Positions 26,721 through 35,225 are shown, numbered from the stretch's first letter. The stretch: 64,000 nucleotides of DNA from Solirubrobacter sp963792915 (GCA_963792915.1 CAWBYD010000007.1:558001-622000); one strand, 5' to 3'. The notes: generated by a model from the sequence alone, not told the origin. A program made the numbers and translations.

Positions 26721-27188
26721 TCAGAGGTCGCGGTAGTACAGCCGGTCCGGGCCCGGCGGCGGCTGGTCGGGGCCGCGTGTCCACCCGCGCCGCTCGTAGA
26801 GCCGCACCGCCTCGACGTAGAGCGCCCTCGTGCCCAGGCTGATCCGCCGGTAGCCGCGCTCCCGTGCTTCGTCCTCCGACCGCGCGAGCATTTCCGACCC
26901 CAGCCCGAGGCCGCGGAACTCCGGCTTCAGGAAGAGCTTCGACAGCTTGATCTCGCCGTCCCCGTAGGGCGTGAGGATCGCCGATCCGATCGGCTCGCCG
27001 TCGACCTCCGCGACGAGGTGCACGACGCGCTCGTCCGCGGGGGCGCCGAACTCCATCACGTCGGCGTCCGAGTCGTCGGGGTCGGCCGGCACGCGGTACT
27101 CGTTCAGAATGTCGAAGACGAAGCGCCGGACCGGCCGCCCGTCGTCCGGGCGCGCGTGCCGGATCGTCCACGTGCGCTGGGCGCTCAC
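26721..27188 (-). CDS. GNAT-family N-acyltransferase
   Basis: A 155-residue single-domain GNAT. Strand 4 and the acyl-CoA loop appear as KLFLKPEFRGLGLGSEML (the R/Q-x-x-G-x-G/A pattern is RGLGLG), and the C-terminal part is typical (LYVEAVRLYERRGW). It starts at a GTG that overlaps the stop of the AurF-like gene by 4 bp, so it is the third coupled gene behind the LeuRS-like and diiron genes. By family it transfers an acyl group to an amine. In this setting the donor could be acetyl-CoA or an aminoacyl-tRNA. The specific reaction is unknown. Confidence 0.85.
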   Translation of the reverse strand: MSAQRTWTIRHARPDDGRPVRRFVFDILNEYRVPADPDDSDADVMEFGAPADERVVHLVAEVDGEPIGSAILTPYGDGEIKLSKLFLKPEFRGLGLGSEMLARSEDEARERGYRRISLGTRALYVEAVRLYERRGWTRGPDQPPPGPDRLYYRDL

Positions 27189-28165
27189 GGCCAGAGCCTA
27201 CTTGCCTCGAGCGCCTCGGCCGTGCGGAGATCGTCGACGACCCCGACGCGCTCGAAGTGCCGGAGCGTCGCCTTCGACGCCGCGCGGATCCCGGCCCTGA
27301 CCGTGGCGGGCGGGTAGGACTCGGTCATCACCTGGTCGATCTGCTCGGCGCTGAGCCCGCAGGCGCGGAGGTTGCCCGCGATCGCCAGGAAGTCCGGCTC
27401 CAGGAAGGCCAGGATCATCTCCGGGAGGAGCGGACCGATGAGCGCCCGCTGCGTCTTGTTCAGGCGCGGCCACGTGAACTCGAGCAGGCGGTTGAAGTAG
27501 GCGTGGTGCCGGCCCTCGTCCTGGGCGTGGTCGGCCACGAGGTCGCGAACGGCCGTGACGACGCGAGGATCCGTCGGGATGTCCGAGAGGATCGCCGAGA
27601 TCAGCGTCTCCGAGACGATCGTGAAGAAGATCATCACCAGCCGCTGCTCGTCCGGCACGAGGTCCACCTGGAACCCCTTCAGCTTGCGGAAGAAGTTCGG
27701 CTCCTCGAAGACGCTCGGTCCGACGCCCGTCGTCACCGCCACCTGCCGCTGGAGATCGTCGGAGAACTGCGCGTGCCACGCCTCGTCCGTGTAGATCTTG
27801 TAGGCGTCCTCGATCATCGTCTCCGGGAGGTCGAAGCCCGACCGGCGGCGGCTGATCATCGCCGCGACCGGGTTGACCGCTCCGTGCTCGAGCTCGGACG
27901 TGAACTCGAGGTAGGTGTGGAGCTGCTGGATCAGGACGCGGTCAACGGTGTCGGCGCCGAGCTCCTGGACGAGCGGGTGTTGCGCGACCGGCACGAGCTC
28001 GGGCGGGAAGTAGACGTGATCGCGCGGCTCGGACTCCTCGATCTCCCGCCTCGGCTTCGTCCGGACGCTGGCGCGCGAGTGCCAGTTCCTGAACACGCTC
28101 GAGTACGCCGCCTCGGCGATCCCGATCGACCGCACGCGGGCGGGCCTGCGCCGGGGCGCGCTCAT
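27185..28165 (-). CDS. AurF-like diiron N-oxygenase family protein
   Basis: A 326-residue all-helical protein. The iron ligands can be followed: a Glu in YLEFTSELEHGAVNP (about 87-93), the pair E128-H131 in YTDEAWHAQFSDD, a Glu in VSETLISAIL, and His/Glu/His in DHAQDEGRHHAYF. This is the AurF/CmlI-type pattern, in which amines are oxidised to hydroxylamines or nitro groups. The start ATG at 28165 overlaps the LeuRS-like TGA by 4 bp (ATGA). Its close coupling to an aminoacyl-tRNA synthetase paralogue suggests that an amino-acid-derived amine is the substrate. The activity itself is inferred from fold and ligands only. Confidence 0.82.
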   Translation of the reverse strand: MSAPRRRPARVRSIGIAEAAYSSVFRNWHSRASVRTKPRREIEESEPRDHVYFPPELVPVAQHPLVQELGADTVDRVLIQQLHTYLEFTSELEHGAVNPVAAMISRRRSGFDLPETMIEDAYKIYTDEAWHAQFSDDLQRQVAVTTGVGPSVFEEPNFFRKLKGFQVDLVPDEQRLVMIFFTIVSETLISAILSDIPTDPRVVTAVRDLVADHAQDEGRHHAYFNRLLEFTWPRLNKTQRALIGPLLPEMILAFLEPDFLAIAGNLRACGLSAEQIDQVMTESYPPATVRAGIRAASKATLRHFERVGVVDDLRTAEALEASRLWP

Positions 28166-30321
28166 GCGGGTGCGTGCATGGGCCACCCCGCGTCCGCCAC
28201 GAACCCTTCGTACCCGGACCGCGCCCAGAGCTCCTCGGCGATGTGCGGGGCGACCGGGGCGAGCATCCTCAGCAGCAGACAGAGCGCGTACACCGTCGCG
28301 TCGCGGTCTTCCGATGTGAGCTCGCGGCGGGCGCCGACGCGCGCCTCGAAGTCCTCGATCCGCTCGAGCAGGGCCATCAGGTTGCGCGTCGCGCGGTGCA
28401 TGTCGAGCCGCTCGTAGTTCTCGGTGACCTTCCTGACCGCCGTGTCGCACCAGCCCGCGAGGCGCCGGCGCAGGCCGTCCGAGAGGTCGAGCTCGTGCGG
28501 CGGCCCCGACGCCGCGGCCAGGCGCGGTTCGGCGAACGTCCAGAGCCGGCGCAGGAAGGCGCTCGAGTACGTGAGCAGGCTCTCGTCCCAGGTGAACGCC
28601 TTCGCGGGAGCGGCCGCGTGGAGCATCGCGAGGCGCAGCGTGTCGGCTCCGAAGCGCTCGACGATCTCCTGCGGGGTGACCGTGTTGCCGAGGTGCTTGC
28701 TCATCTTCCTGCCGTCGAGCTGCACCATCTCGTGCGTGAAGGTCGCCCGGTAGCACTCGCCGTCCGGCAGCCAGGTGAAGTGGCCGAGATCGCGCAGCAT
28801 CTTCGAGATCGTCCGCTGGTCGAGGACGAAGTTCCCGGTGTCGGCGCCGTTGATGTACCACTCGACCGGGACCCAGCGCTGGAGCTCGGGATGGGTGAGC
28901 AGCGAGCGCCCGCGGTCGGCCGTCGGGGCCGGCAGCGGGTACTGCTGCGAGCCGGCGTCGAAGTGGCAGTCGAGCGTGTCCGTCTCGCGCCGCGCGGGCC
29001 CGCCGCACGACGGGCACTCGCACTCGAGGAAGTCGGGCCGGTCGAGCAGTGCGTTCCCCTCGGCGCTGACCGTGAGGTCGTCGGGGAGGCGCACCGGGAG
29101 CTGGTCCAGCGGCACCGGCACCGTCCCGCAGGCGTCGCAGTGGACGATCGGGATCGGCGTACCCCAGGCGCGCTGGCGCGAGATCGGGAAGTCGCCGGCG
29201 CGGAAGCGCTTCGCAGGCCGCGAGACCAGCGGCGCGGGCTTGCCGCGCCACACGGCGCCATGCCGCAGCGCTCCGCCGCCGGCGGGCGCCGCGAGCTGCG
29301 CGAAGATCGCCTTGTCGGTACGGTCGACGGACGGGATCCCGAGCACCGCGGTGGGTCCGAAGCGCGCGTCGACCGACGGCGAGATCAGCACGGGCAGTGG
29401 GCGGGGGATCCCGGGAACGAAGACGGAGAGGCTCGTCTCGACGACGGCCACCTCCTCGAGCTTGCGATCGTCGCGCTGCCACCCGGCGTCGCGCAGGCCG
29501 GCAAGCTGCTCGCGCACGCCCGGCGCCGCCGTCCAGCGCTCGATCTCCGGGTGGTTGGGCGAGAGGAGCGCGAACTCGGCCGCCGCCGCGTCGGCGTGGG
29601 GCGTGAACAGCGTGAGCTCGAGGCCGTCCAGCGTCTTCGCGTCCAGCTCCACGCCGTCGACACGGCCGAGCACGGAGCGCTGCGCGCCGATCGCGCCCTT
29701 GTTCCAGGCGGTCAGCTCGGCGAGCCGGCGGTCGTTCTCCTCCGCGTAGGCGCTTCCGCGGACATACCACTGCGAGCGCCGGACGAGCCGCACCGGCCCG
29801 TGACAGCGCCAGCACTGGCCACCCTCGGCCTGCGCGCGGGCGAGCACCGTCTGGCAGCTCTCGCACCAGTCGATCGAGCCCTCGCGCTCGTAGATGAAGC
29901 CACCCTCGAGCAGCACCAGGAACAGCCACTGCGACCAGCGGTAGATGTCCTCGTCACAGCTCATGAACGTGCGCGACCAGTCGAACGAGAAGCCGAGGCC
30001 GTCGAACTGCTCGCGCATGCGCGCGGCGCAGGTGTCGACCCACTCCCGCGGCGGCAGGTCGTGCTCGAGCGCCCCGAGCTCGGCCGGCAGCCCGAACGCG
30101 TCGAAGCCGAGCGAGTAGAGGACCGAGTCCCCGCGCGCGCGGCGGAAGCGGGCGTGGGCGTCGCCGATCGAGTAGCTGCGGACGTGGCCCATGTGCGCGG
30201 CGCCCGAGGTGAACGGGTGGCTGTTGAGCACATGCACGTCGCGGCGGCCCGCTACGGGCTCGGGCGGCGTCTGGAACGCGTTCGCGCCCCTCCAGGCCTG
30301 CTGCCACTTGGCCTCGATCAC
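28162..30321 (-). CDS. leucyl-tRNA synthetase-like protein, C-terminally truncated paralogue
   Basis: A 719-residue class I synthetase of the LeuRS type. HIGH is HMGH at residues 43-46, the KMSKS loop is KMSKH at 539-543, and there is a zinc-ribbon-like CESC...CWRC. The anticodon-binding helices end at RMLAPVAPHIAEELW. Normal bacterial LeuRS has about 100 more residues; here the C-terminal domain that contacts the tRNA elbow is absent. The editing insert is degenerate: the usual TTRPDT region reads LFTPHADAAA. The GTG at 30321 is used as the start, but the upstream codons would read YEPA, matching the LeuRS YNPA motif. A 4-codon ORF (ATG at 30332) ends on this GTG. Probably a specialised enzyme, not the housekeeping one. 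Confidence 0.85.
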   Translation of the reverse strand: MIEAKWQQAWRGANAFQTPPEPVAGRRDVHVLNSHPFTSGAAHMGHVRSYSIGDAHARFRRARGDSVLYSLGFDAFGLPAELGALEHDLPPREWVDTCAARMREQFDGLGFSFDWSRTFMSCDEDIYRWSQWLFLVLLEGGFIYEREGSIDWCESCQTVLARAQAEGGQCWRCHGPVRLVRRSQWYVRGSAYAEENDRRLAELTAWNKGAIGAQRSVLGRVDGVELDAKTLDGLELTLFTPHADAAAAEFALLSPNHPEIERWTAAPGVREQLAGLRDAGWQRDDRKLEEVAVVETSLSVFVPGIPRPLPVLISPSVDARFGPTAVLGIPSVDRTDKAIFAQLAAPAGGGALRHGAVWRGKPAPLVSRPAKRFRAGDFPISRQRAWGTPIPIVHCDACGTVPVPLDQLPVRLPDDLTVSAEGNALLDRPDFLECECPSCGGPARRETDTLDCHFDAGSQQYPLPAPTADRGRSLLTHPELQRWVPVEWYINGADTGNFVLDQRTISKMLRDLGHFTWLPDGECYRATFTHEMVQLDGRKMSKHLGNTVTPQEIVERFGADTLRLAMLHAAAPAKAFTWDESLLTYSSAFLRRLWTFAEPRLAAASGPPHELDLSDGLRRRLAGWCDTAVRKVTENYERLDMHRATRNLMALLERIEDFEARVGARRELTSEDRDATVYALCLLLRMLAPVAPHIAEELWARSGYEGFVADAGWPMHAPA

Positions 30322-30438
30322 CGCCGGCTCATACGAGCCTCCGCTTCGAGGTCGGATGATCGGGGTGGGGCGGTGGGGCTGCCCCCTTCAAATTCCAGGA
30401 TGTCAGTGATCTGTTCGGCTCCTGATTCCAACTGACGA

Positions 30439-30652
30439 TGCGCCCGACGGGACTCGAACCCGCATCTAACGGCTTTTAAGGCCGCTGCTTTTTGATGACG
30501 ATTTAGATCCTGAGATCCCGCAGCGCGACCACAAGAGCGGCGACCAAGTCGCCGGCACGCGCCGCTGTGCGGCGGCCCCGGCTCGAATGACTTGCACGCT
30601 GGTTCCCTCAGCCTCGACTCTCATCACCGTTCACCGGTTAAGCTACGGACGC
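30439..30652 (-). ncRNA. tRNA-like RNA with large insertion, upstream of the LeuRS-like gene
   Basis: Read on the minus strand. The first seven bases GCGTCCG pair with CGGGCGC seven from the end (one G-U), followed by an unpaired A. The T-arm is canonical: GCGGG, loop TTCGAGT, CCCGT. The 5' part has T8, A14, G18 and G19 at standard tRNA positions in TAGCTTAACCGGTGAAC. Next to the T-arm is a hairpin GCGGC-CTTAAAA-GCCGT, which is either an anticodon arm (loop would show UAA, Leu) or a long variable arm. Between the D-arm and this hairpin lie about 140 extra bases bounded by TGATGA/TCATCA, with further nested pairs (CTGAG/CTCAG, CAGCG/CGCTG, CAAGTC/GACTTG). CCA is not encoded. A normal tRNA has no room for this. 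Confidence 0.6.
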
Positions 30653-30745
30653 GCGCGCACGACAGGGAACCCGCCGGCCAGATATTAGGCGCCCGGTCGA
30701 GGTTGTCGACGTATGTACGGGGCCGAGCGTGCCGCGGTTCGAAGG

Positions 30746-31510
30746 TCATTTCAGCCGCAACGCCTGGCCCGGAAAGATCAGGTCGGGGTCGCCGGTGCCG
30801 ATCCGGGCTGCGTTCAGCCGCCACAGGCGTCCGACCTCGAACGCGACCTCGGCGATGCCGGCCGGCTCGCGCACAAGGCCCTGGGCGATCGCCCACAGGC
30901 TCTGACCCGGCTCGACGACCTGCGTCGAGACGCTACCGCTGCGCTCCCCTCCCCCTCGGTCTCCCGTCCCTCCCTTCCTGTCCGAGCCGTTCCCGCCCCC
31001 GCGGTGGGCGACCGTCACCTTGAAGGTGAACGGCCTCCCCGCGGGCGCCTCTAAGCACTGGTGCGGGCCGGATAAGAAGATGTCGGCGTTGGTCATCGCG
31101 AGGATGTAGGTGCCGGTCTCGGTCGCCGTCACGAAGCGCTGACCGTCGAGCGATCCGTCGCGCGTCTGAGACGCGGGGTTCAGAATCGGCGTTGTGGCCC
31201 CCACGTTGAGGTCGTCGGTCCCCGGCATGAAGAGGATCTGGCACGGTGGCGTGTCGTCGCCGGAGGACTTCGTCTGGATCGTGATGCGGTCGCCCTTGAC
31301 GAACGGCGCCGTCCAGAACGCGACGGAGTACCCGGAGTAGAACGCGCCGTCGTACAGCTGACCGCGCAGCTTCGCGTTCAACTTGATGCTCGGCGCCTGC
31401 GCGATCGTCTTCGCGCCCTCGCCGGCTGCCGAAGCGACGCCGGTCACGCACGCGGCCAGAGAGAGCGCGACCAACGCTCCCGCCACGAGCCGGACCCCCA
31501 TCCGCCCCAT
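30746..31510 (-). CDS. secreted LysM-domain protein
   Basis: A 254-residue exported protein. The ATG at 31510 is preceded by a near-perfect AGGAGGGG ribosome-binding site, and the signal peptide (VAGALVALSLAACVTGVASA) includes a possible lipobox Cys. The middle (about residues 30-165) is an unassigned beta domain with paired cysteines. The C-terminal 55 residues form a LysM repeat (VVEPGQSLWAIAQGLVREPA to DPDLIFPGQALRL), which binds peptidoglycan. It lies just upstream of the tRNA-like RNA on the same strand; its stop is 93 bp before the RNA begins. Confidence 0.8.
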   Translation of the reverse strand: MGRMGVRLVAGALVALSLAACVTGVASAAGEGAKTIAQAPSIKLNAKLRGQLYDGAFYSGYSVAFWTAPFVKGDRITIQTKSSGDDTPPCQILFMPGTDDLNVGATTPILNPASQTRDGSLDGQRFVTATETGTYILAMTNADIFLSGPHQCLEAPAGRPFTFKVTVAHRGGGNGSDRKGGTGDRGGGERSGSVSTQVVEPGQSLWAIAQGLVREPAGIAEVAFEVGRLWRLNAARIGTGDPDLIFPGQALRLK

Positions 31511-31659
31511 AAAACCCCTCCTGCTGATGCATGTCGCGCGAGAGACTAGAGCGAAAGACGCGCCGTCGCCACCCACCGAAAGACGAGCAGCGCCCGTGGA
31601 GGTGCGTCAACCGAAAGTTGGGTAGCCGGCCGCCACGACGCCGTCATAATGGCCCGCCG

Positions 31660-32622
31660 ATGCGCACGAAGCTGGCTATCGCGCTGGTCGTCCTGTTGGG
31701 CGGTTGCGGAGGTTCCAAGCACGCCGCCTCGACGTTCGACGGCCCGGCCGTGCCGTGGATTTCGAGCCAGCCGTCCCAACTCGCCGAGCGCAGCCCGGCC
31801 TCCACGCCGTGCCGAGCAGCCGACTTCGCCGTACAGGGCCAGGTCGATTTCGCGGCGTACGGGAACGGTGGCGGGATCGCGGTGATCGCCCTTCAGAACA
31901 AGGGCAAGCAGGAGTGCCGGCTGGAGGGGACCCCGCACGTGGAGCTCGTCAAGAGCGGCGGCCCGCGGCAAGTGAACACGGCGATTCAACGTCCGCCGCT
32001 GATCTTCCCGGACACGGCGTATCCGCTCTCGACGCTGCTGGCGATCCGGCCGGGCGAGTACGCCGGACTGACGATCACGTGGGAGAACTGGTGCGATCCG
32101 AAGATCCCCGGCAAGAAGCGGCTGCCTCCGAGCGCCGTCCGCATCACCCTGCCCAACGGCACCGGCCACGTCGATGCCGACTACAACGCGGTGCCTCCGT
32201 GTCGTGACCCGAAGAGCCCGTCGACCATCGGCGTGTCGCCGTTCGAGACCGCGAAGGTGAAGGCGGTGCCGCCATGGACCGCCGCGTCCGTGAAGGCGAC
32301 CGTCCCGAACCAGCCGGTGCACGCCAAGCGCGCCGAGATGCTCCGCTTCGTCGTCGTGCTCAAGAACACGTCGCACGCTCCCGTCGGCTTCGACCGGTGC
32401 CCGTCGTACGTCCAGCAGCTCGTGCCCGCGGGCCAGGTCGAGGTGCACGTCCTCAACTGCGCCGGCGCGAAGCCGATCGCGCCCGGGAAGAGCGAGGCGT
32501 TCGCCATGGAGATCCGCGTGCCGAAGAACGCGCCGTTGGGCGGGAACGGCCTCTTCTGGGCGCTGGACCCCTTCGGCGCGAAGCAGCCGCAGATCAACGC
32601 TCGCGCCACCGTCGATCGCTGA
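31660..32622 (+). CDS. lipoprotein with DUF4232-like domain
   Basis: A 320-residue protein starting MRTKLAIALVVLLGGCGGS, a clear lipobox (LGGC). The mature part begins PCRAADFAVQGQVDFAAYGN, with two immunoglobulin-like halves containing Cys pairs, as in actinobacterial DUF4232 lipoproteins. The ATG at 31660 is chosen because it opens the signal peptide; the longer frame from 31531 is not protein-like. It is divergent from the LysM gene. It probably sits on the outer face of the membrane; role unknown. Confidence 0.75.
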   Translation: MRTKLAIALVVLLGGCGGSKHAASTFDGPAVPWISSQPSQLAERSPASTPCRAADFAVQGQVDFAAYGNGGGIAVIALQNKGKQECRLEGTPHVELVKSGGPRQVNTAIQRPPLIFPDTAYPLSTLLAIRPGEYAGLTITWENWCDPKIPGKKRLPPSAVRITLPNGTGHVDADYNAVPPCRDPKSPSTIGVSPFETAKVKAVPPWTAASVKATVPNQPVHAKRAEMLRFVVVLKNTSHAPVGFDRCPSYVQQLVPAGQVEVHVLNCAGAKPIAPGKSEAFAMEIRVPKNAPLGGNGLFWALDPFGAKQPQINARATVDR

Positions 32623-32936
32623 CCGAGTACGGCGGACAGCCCCTCCGCCCACTGCGACACAGACCGCTTTTCGGAGCGTGGAGATATCTACACGCCCGCA
32701 GGCCCCCGGATCTGTTGCCCTGGCCGCTCCGTGCGTGCAGACTGCCCGCGATGGAGAGGAGGGTAAGGACGCCATCGTCCCGGCGTCCCTTCGCGGGGGT
32801 CCCGCGTCGGGCGCGTGCGACGTCAGCGACGACGTGCGTCCGCCTACGCCTGTCCGGAGCCAGGTAGGCCCACGAGCACCTCGAGCGTGGGCCCGCAGAT
32901 CGATAGGTCCTTCGAGCAGAAGGAGGGTCCGGTTTA
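32623..32936 (+). other. intergenic leader with possible RNA structure
   Basis: A 314-bp region without a gene, upstream of two secreted M28-like proteins. Just ahead of the start it holds the inverted pairs GCCTAC/GTAGGC (near 32840-32875) and GCCCACG/CGTGGGC (near 32869-32894), then an AGAAGGAGGG ribosome-binding site. This could be a structured 5' leader, but I could not match it to a named riboswitch class. Confidence 0.3.
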
Positions 32937-35225
32937 ATGCAGGTGCTTCGCAAATTAAGGCGACCTAGGGGCCTAACGGCCGCTGCTTGCCTTACGGCGG
33001 TGGCGGCGTCTGTCCTCGTCGCCACCGGTGTGGCGCCGCCGTGGGCCAACTCGGCCACCGGGCAGGCAGCCCCGGTGATCGACACGGACTACATGTACGG
33101 CCAGCTGTTCAACCTGGCCTACAACGACGTCTACCGCGTGTCGGGAGCCGACGGAGATCCGCGGAACTTCAACGATCCGTACAACATCCCGTCGACGATC
33201 AACGGATGGCAGGAGTTCTGGCGGCAGTGGAAGACCCAGTTGACGGACACCAACGCGATGACCGACGTCGCGAAGTTCGCCACGGTCTCGGACCACTACT
33301 TCCGGCGCGCCCCCGAGCAGCGAACGAACCCGAACTACACGTTCGATCCCAACTACCGGTTCGACTCCGACGACGCCGAGGCGACGATCCCCGGCGCGAC
33401 CTGCCCCGGCGTGCGCGTGCTGGTCGCCTCGCATGGGGACCTGACGCCAGTCAGCCCGACGATCGTCGGTGAGATCAACAACCCGACGTCCTCGACGAGC
33501 GCGGTCGACGGGTTCAACGCGGCGCGGCGTCACATCACGCTGAGCAACCTGAGCAACGGCGGCGCGTACGACGACACGTCGGGCGTCGCGATGACCATAG
33601 CCGAGTACCAGGCGGTGCTCCGCTGGTACTCCGCGAACAACACGTACCCTTCCAAGACCTTCAAGGTCGCGCTGCTCGACGCAGACGCGGGCCGGGCCAA
33701 GGACGGGACGTACATGCGCGAGGGCTCGCAGTACTACGCGCAGAACCTGATCCCGAAGGGCCCGCAGGGGCAGTACGCGATGTTCGCCGAGATGAACGCG
33801 AACGGCGCCAGCTACCCCGCGTACCACTTCGGAACCCAGTACTACTGGAACAACGTGGCCACCGGCGGCGTCGGGCCGTGGCACACGTTCATCACGGACA
33901 CGCCGTCCGCCCCGAACCAGCTCTACCCGGACACGAACGGGAGCATCGCGGCCAATAGCGCTGCGGCCACGGCGTTCGACAGCGACCTGAAGGCCGCCGT
34001 GACCGCCGGCTTCGCGCAGCAGAGCGCGAAGTACAACGGCTCGGTCAAGCAGGAGAACCCGCTCCGCTACAACGGAGCCGGCTCTGCTCCCGGTGCTCTT
34101 TCGGCTGCGAACGGCGGCCCCCAGACGCCGCAGACGCCGACCGTTCCGGCCTACACGGCGTCCGAGCAGGCCACGTACTCCCCGGTGAACCCGGCGGGCA
34201 CGGCCCCGGAGGCGCAGATCCTCTCGACCGAGGATCCCGCCGCGCCGTTCTGGAGCCAGGGCATCCCGGGCTTCAGCGTCGGCGGCGTCCAGGACACGAA
34301 CGCCGTCGAGAATCCCTACCCGTCCACGACGAGCGACGCGATCAAGGCGACGCCCGTCATCCAGCATCTGGGCGGAACGTCGCTGCAGATCGGCAACGAG
34401 AGCAGCCTCACCGGCGGGATGACGACGTCGTCCGCGGCGTCGGCCGTCGGTGACACGAACGTGAAGGTGGCCGCGGTCACCAACCTCGTCGCCGGACAGC
34501 CGTTCATGGTCGATACCGGCCTGAACCTCGAGGTCGGGCAGATCGCGACCGTCGGCACGGCCGGCGCCACCGGCACCGGCATCACCCTGACCGCGCCGCT
34601 GAAGTTCGCGCATGCGAGCGGCGTGCCGTTCCGGGTCGACGAGGGTCAGCCGGTCGGCATGACCGGCGATTCGGTCGAGCACCTCAACATGTGGGCATCG
34701 GGTGCTCCGCACGGCGTCGACGACGAGTCGCAGCCGACGCAGGAGCTCATCCGCGCGCTCGAGCTGCCGGCGACGTATACCGCGCTGCTCGTGACCAACT
34801 CGAAGTATCTCGGGGCGGATCCCGCTCCGAAGGGCAACGTCGCGTACTTCGAGACGAGCCCCGTCAACCCGACGCAGACCAAGACCGTCAGCTTCGACGC
34901 GAGCTTCGCGCGCGGCTCCGACGGCACGACCAGCGGGCTGACCTACTACTGGGACTTCGGCGACGGTACGCACGCGACCGGCATGACCGTGTCCCACACC
35001 TACTCGGCCGCGCAGTGGGCCGACGTGAAGCTCGTCGTGGCCAGGGGCACCGACGATTCCACCTGGGGCGTGTACCGCCAGGCCCTCGCGGTGAACAGCC
35101 CGTCGGGCTCGGCACCGTCGACGCCCGCCTGCGGGACGCTCTCCACGCAGGAGCGCAGTGCACTGATCGCCGACGCCAAGGCCAACGGCATCTCCACCCC
35201 GCTCGTGGGGAGGAACCAGCCGTGA
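32937..35225 (+). CDS. secreted M28-like metallopeptidase homologue with PKD domain (first of pair)
   Basis: A 762-residue exported protein with a signal in the first 45 residues. The M28 landmarks are recognisable but altered: ASHGD in place of H-x-D, GAYDDTSGVAM (bridging Asp), ALLDADAGRAKDGTYMREGS where the catalytic Glu pair should be, FAEMNANG, and a last His in SVEHLNMWASG. The missing Glu suggests lost or changed catalysis. A beta module (AVGDTNVKVAAVTNLVAGQP onward) is inserted before the last His. A PKD domain (YYWDFGDGTHATGMTVSHTY) follows. Its TGA overlaps the GTG of its paralogue by 4 bp. Confidence 0.7.
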   Translation: MQVLRKLRRPRGLTAAACLTAVAASVLVATGVAPPWANSATGQAAPVIDTDYMYGQLFNLAYNDVYRVSGADGDPRNFNDPYNIPSTINGWQEFWRQWKTQLTDTNAMTDVAKFATVSDHYFRRAPEQRTNPNYTFDPNYRFDSDDAEATIPGATCPGVRVLVASHGDLTPVSPTIVGEINNPTSSTSAVDGFNAARRHITLSNLSNGGAYDDTSGVAMTIAEYQAVLRWYSANNTYPSKTFKVALLDADAGRAKDGTYMREGSQYYAQNLIPKGPQGQYAMFAEMNANGASYPAYHFGTQYYWNNVATGGVGPWHTFITDTPSAPNQLYPDTNGSIAANSAAATAFDSDLKAAVTAGFAQQSAKYNGSVKQENPLRYNGAGSAPGALSAANGGPQTPQTPTVPAYTASEQATYSPVNPAGTAPEAQILSTEDPAAPFWSQGIPGFSVGGVQDTNAVENPYPSTTSDAIKATPVIQHLGGTSLQIGNESSLTGGMTTSSAASAVGDTNVKVAAVTNLVAGQPFMVDTGLNLEVGQIATVGTAGATGTGITLTAPLKFAHASGVPFRVDEGQPVGMTGDSVEHLNMWASGAPHGVDDESQPTQELIRALELPATYTALLVTNSKYLGADPAPKGNVAYFETSPVNPTQTKTVSFDASFARGSDGTTSGLTYYWDFGDGTHATGMTVSHTYSAAQWADVKLVVARGTDDSTWGVYRQALAVNSPSGSAPSTPACGTLSTQERSALIADAKANGISTPLVGRNQP

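Noticed and set aside
30455..30485. plus-strand anticodon arm reading CTTTTAA (Lys)
   Set aside because: The palindrome reads this way, but the T-arm and acceptor are on the minus strand only.
30439..30652. tmRNA (ssrA)
   Set aside because: It lacks the Ala-specific G3-U70 pair, a tag reading frame ending in AA-stop and the conserved 5' GGATTCGAC segment; it is also too short, although the idea of an anticodon arm replaced by another domain is similar.
30439..30652. ordinary group I intron in tRNA-Leu(UAA)
   Set aside because: No group I core (P, Q, R, S) sequences were found and about 140 nt is small for one; the insertion borders also do not fall in a loop with U33. Not fully excluded.
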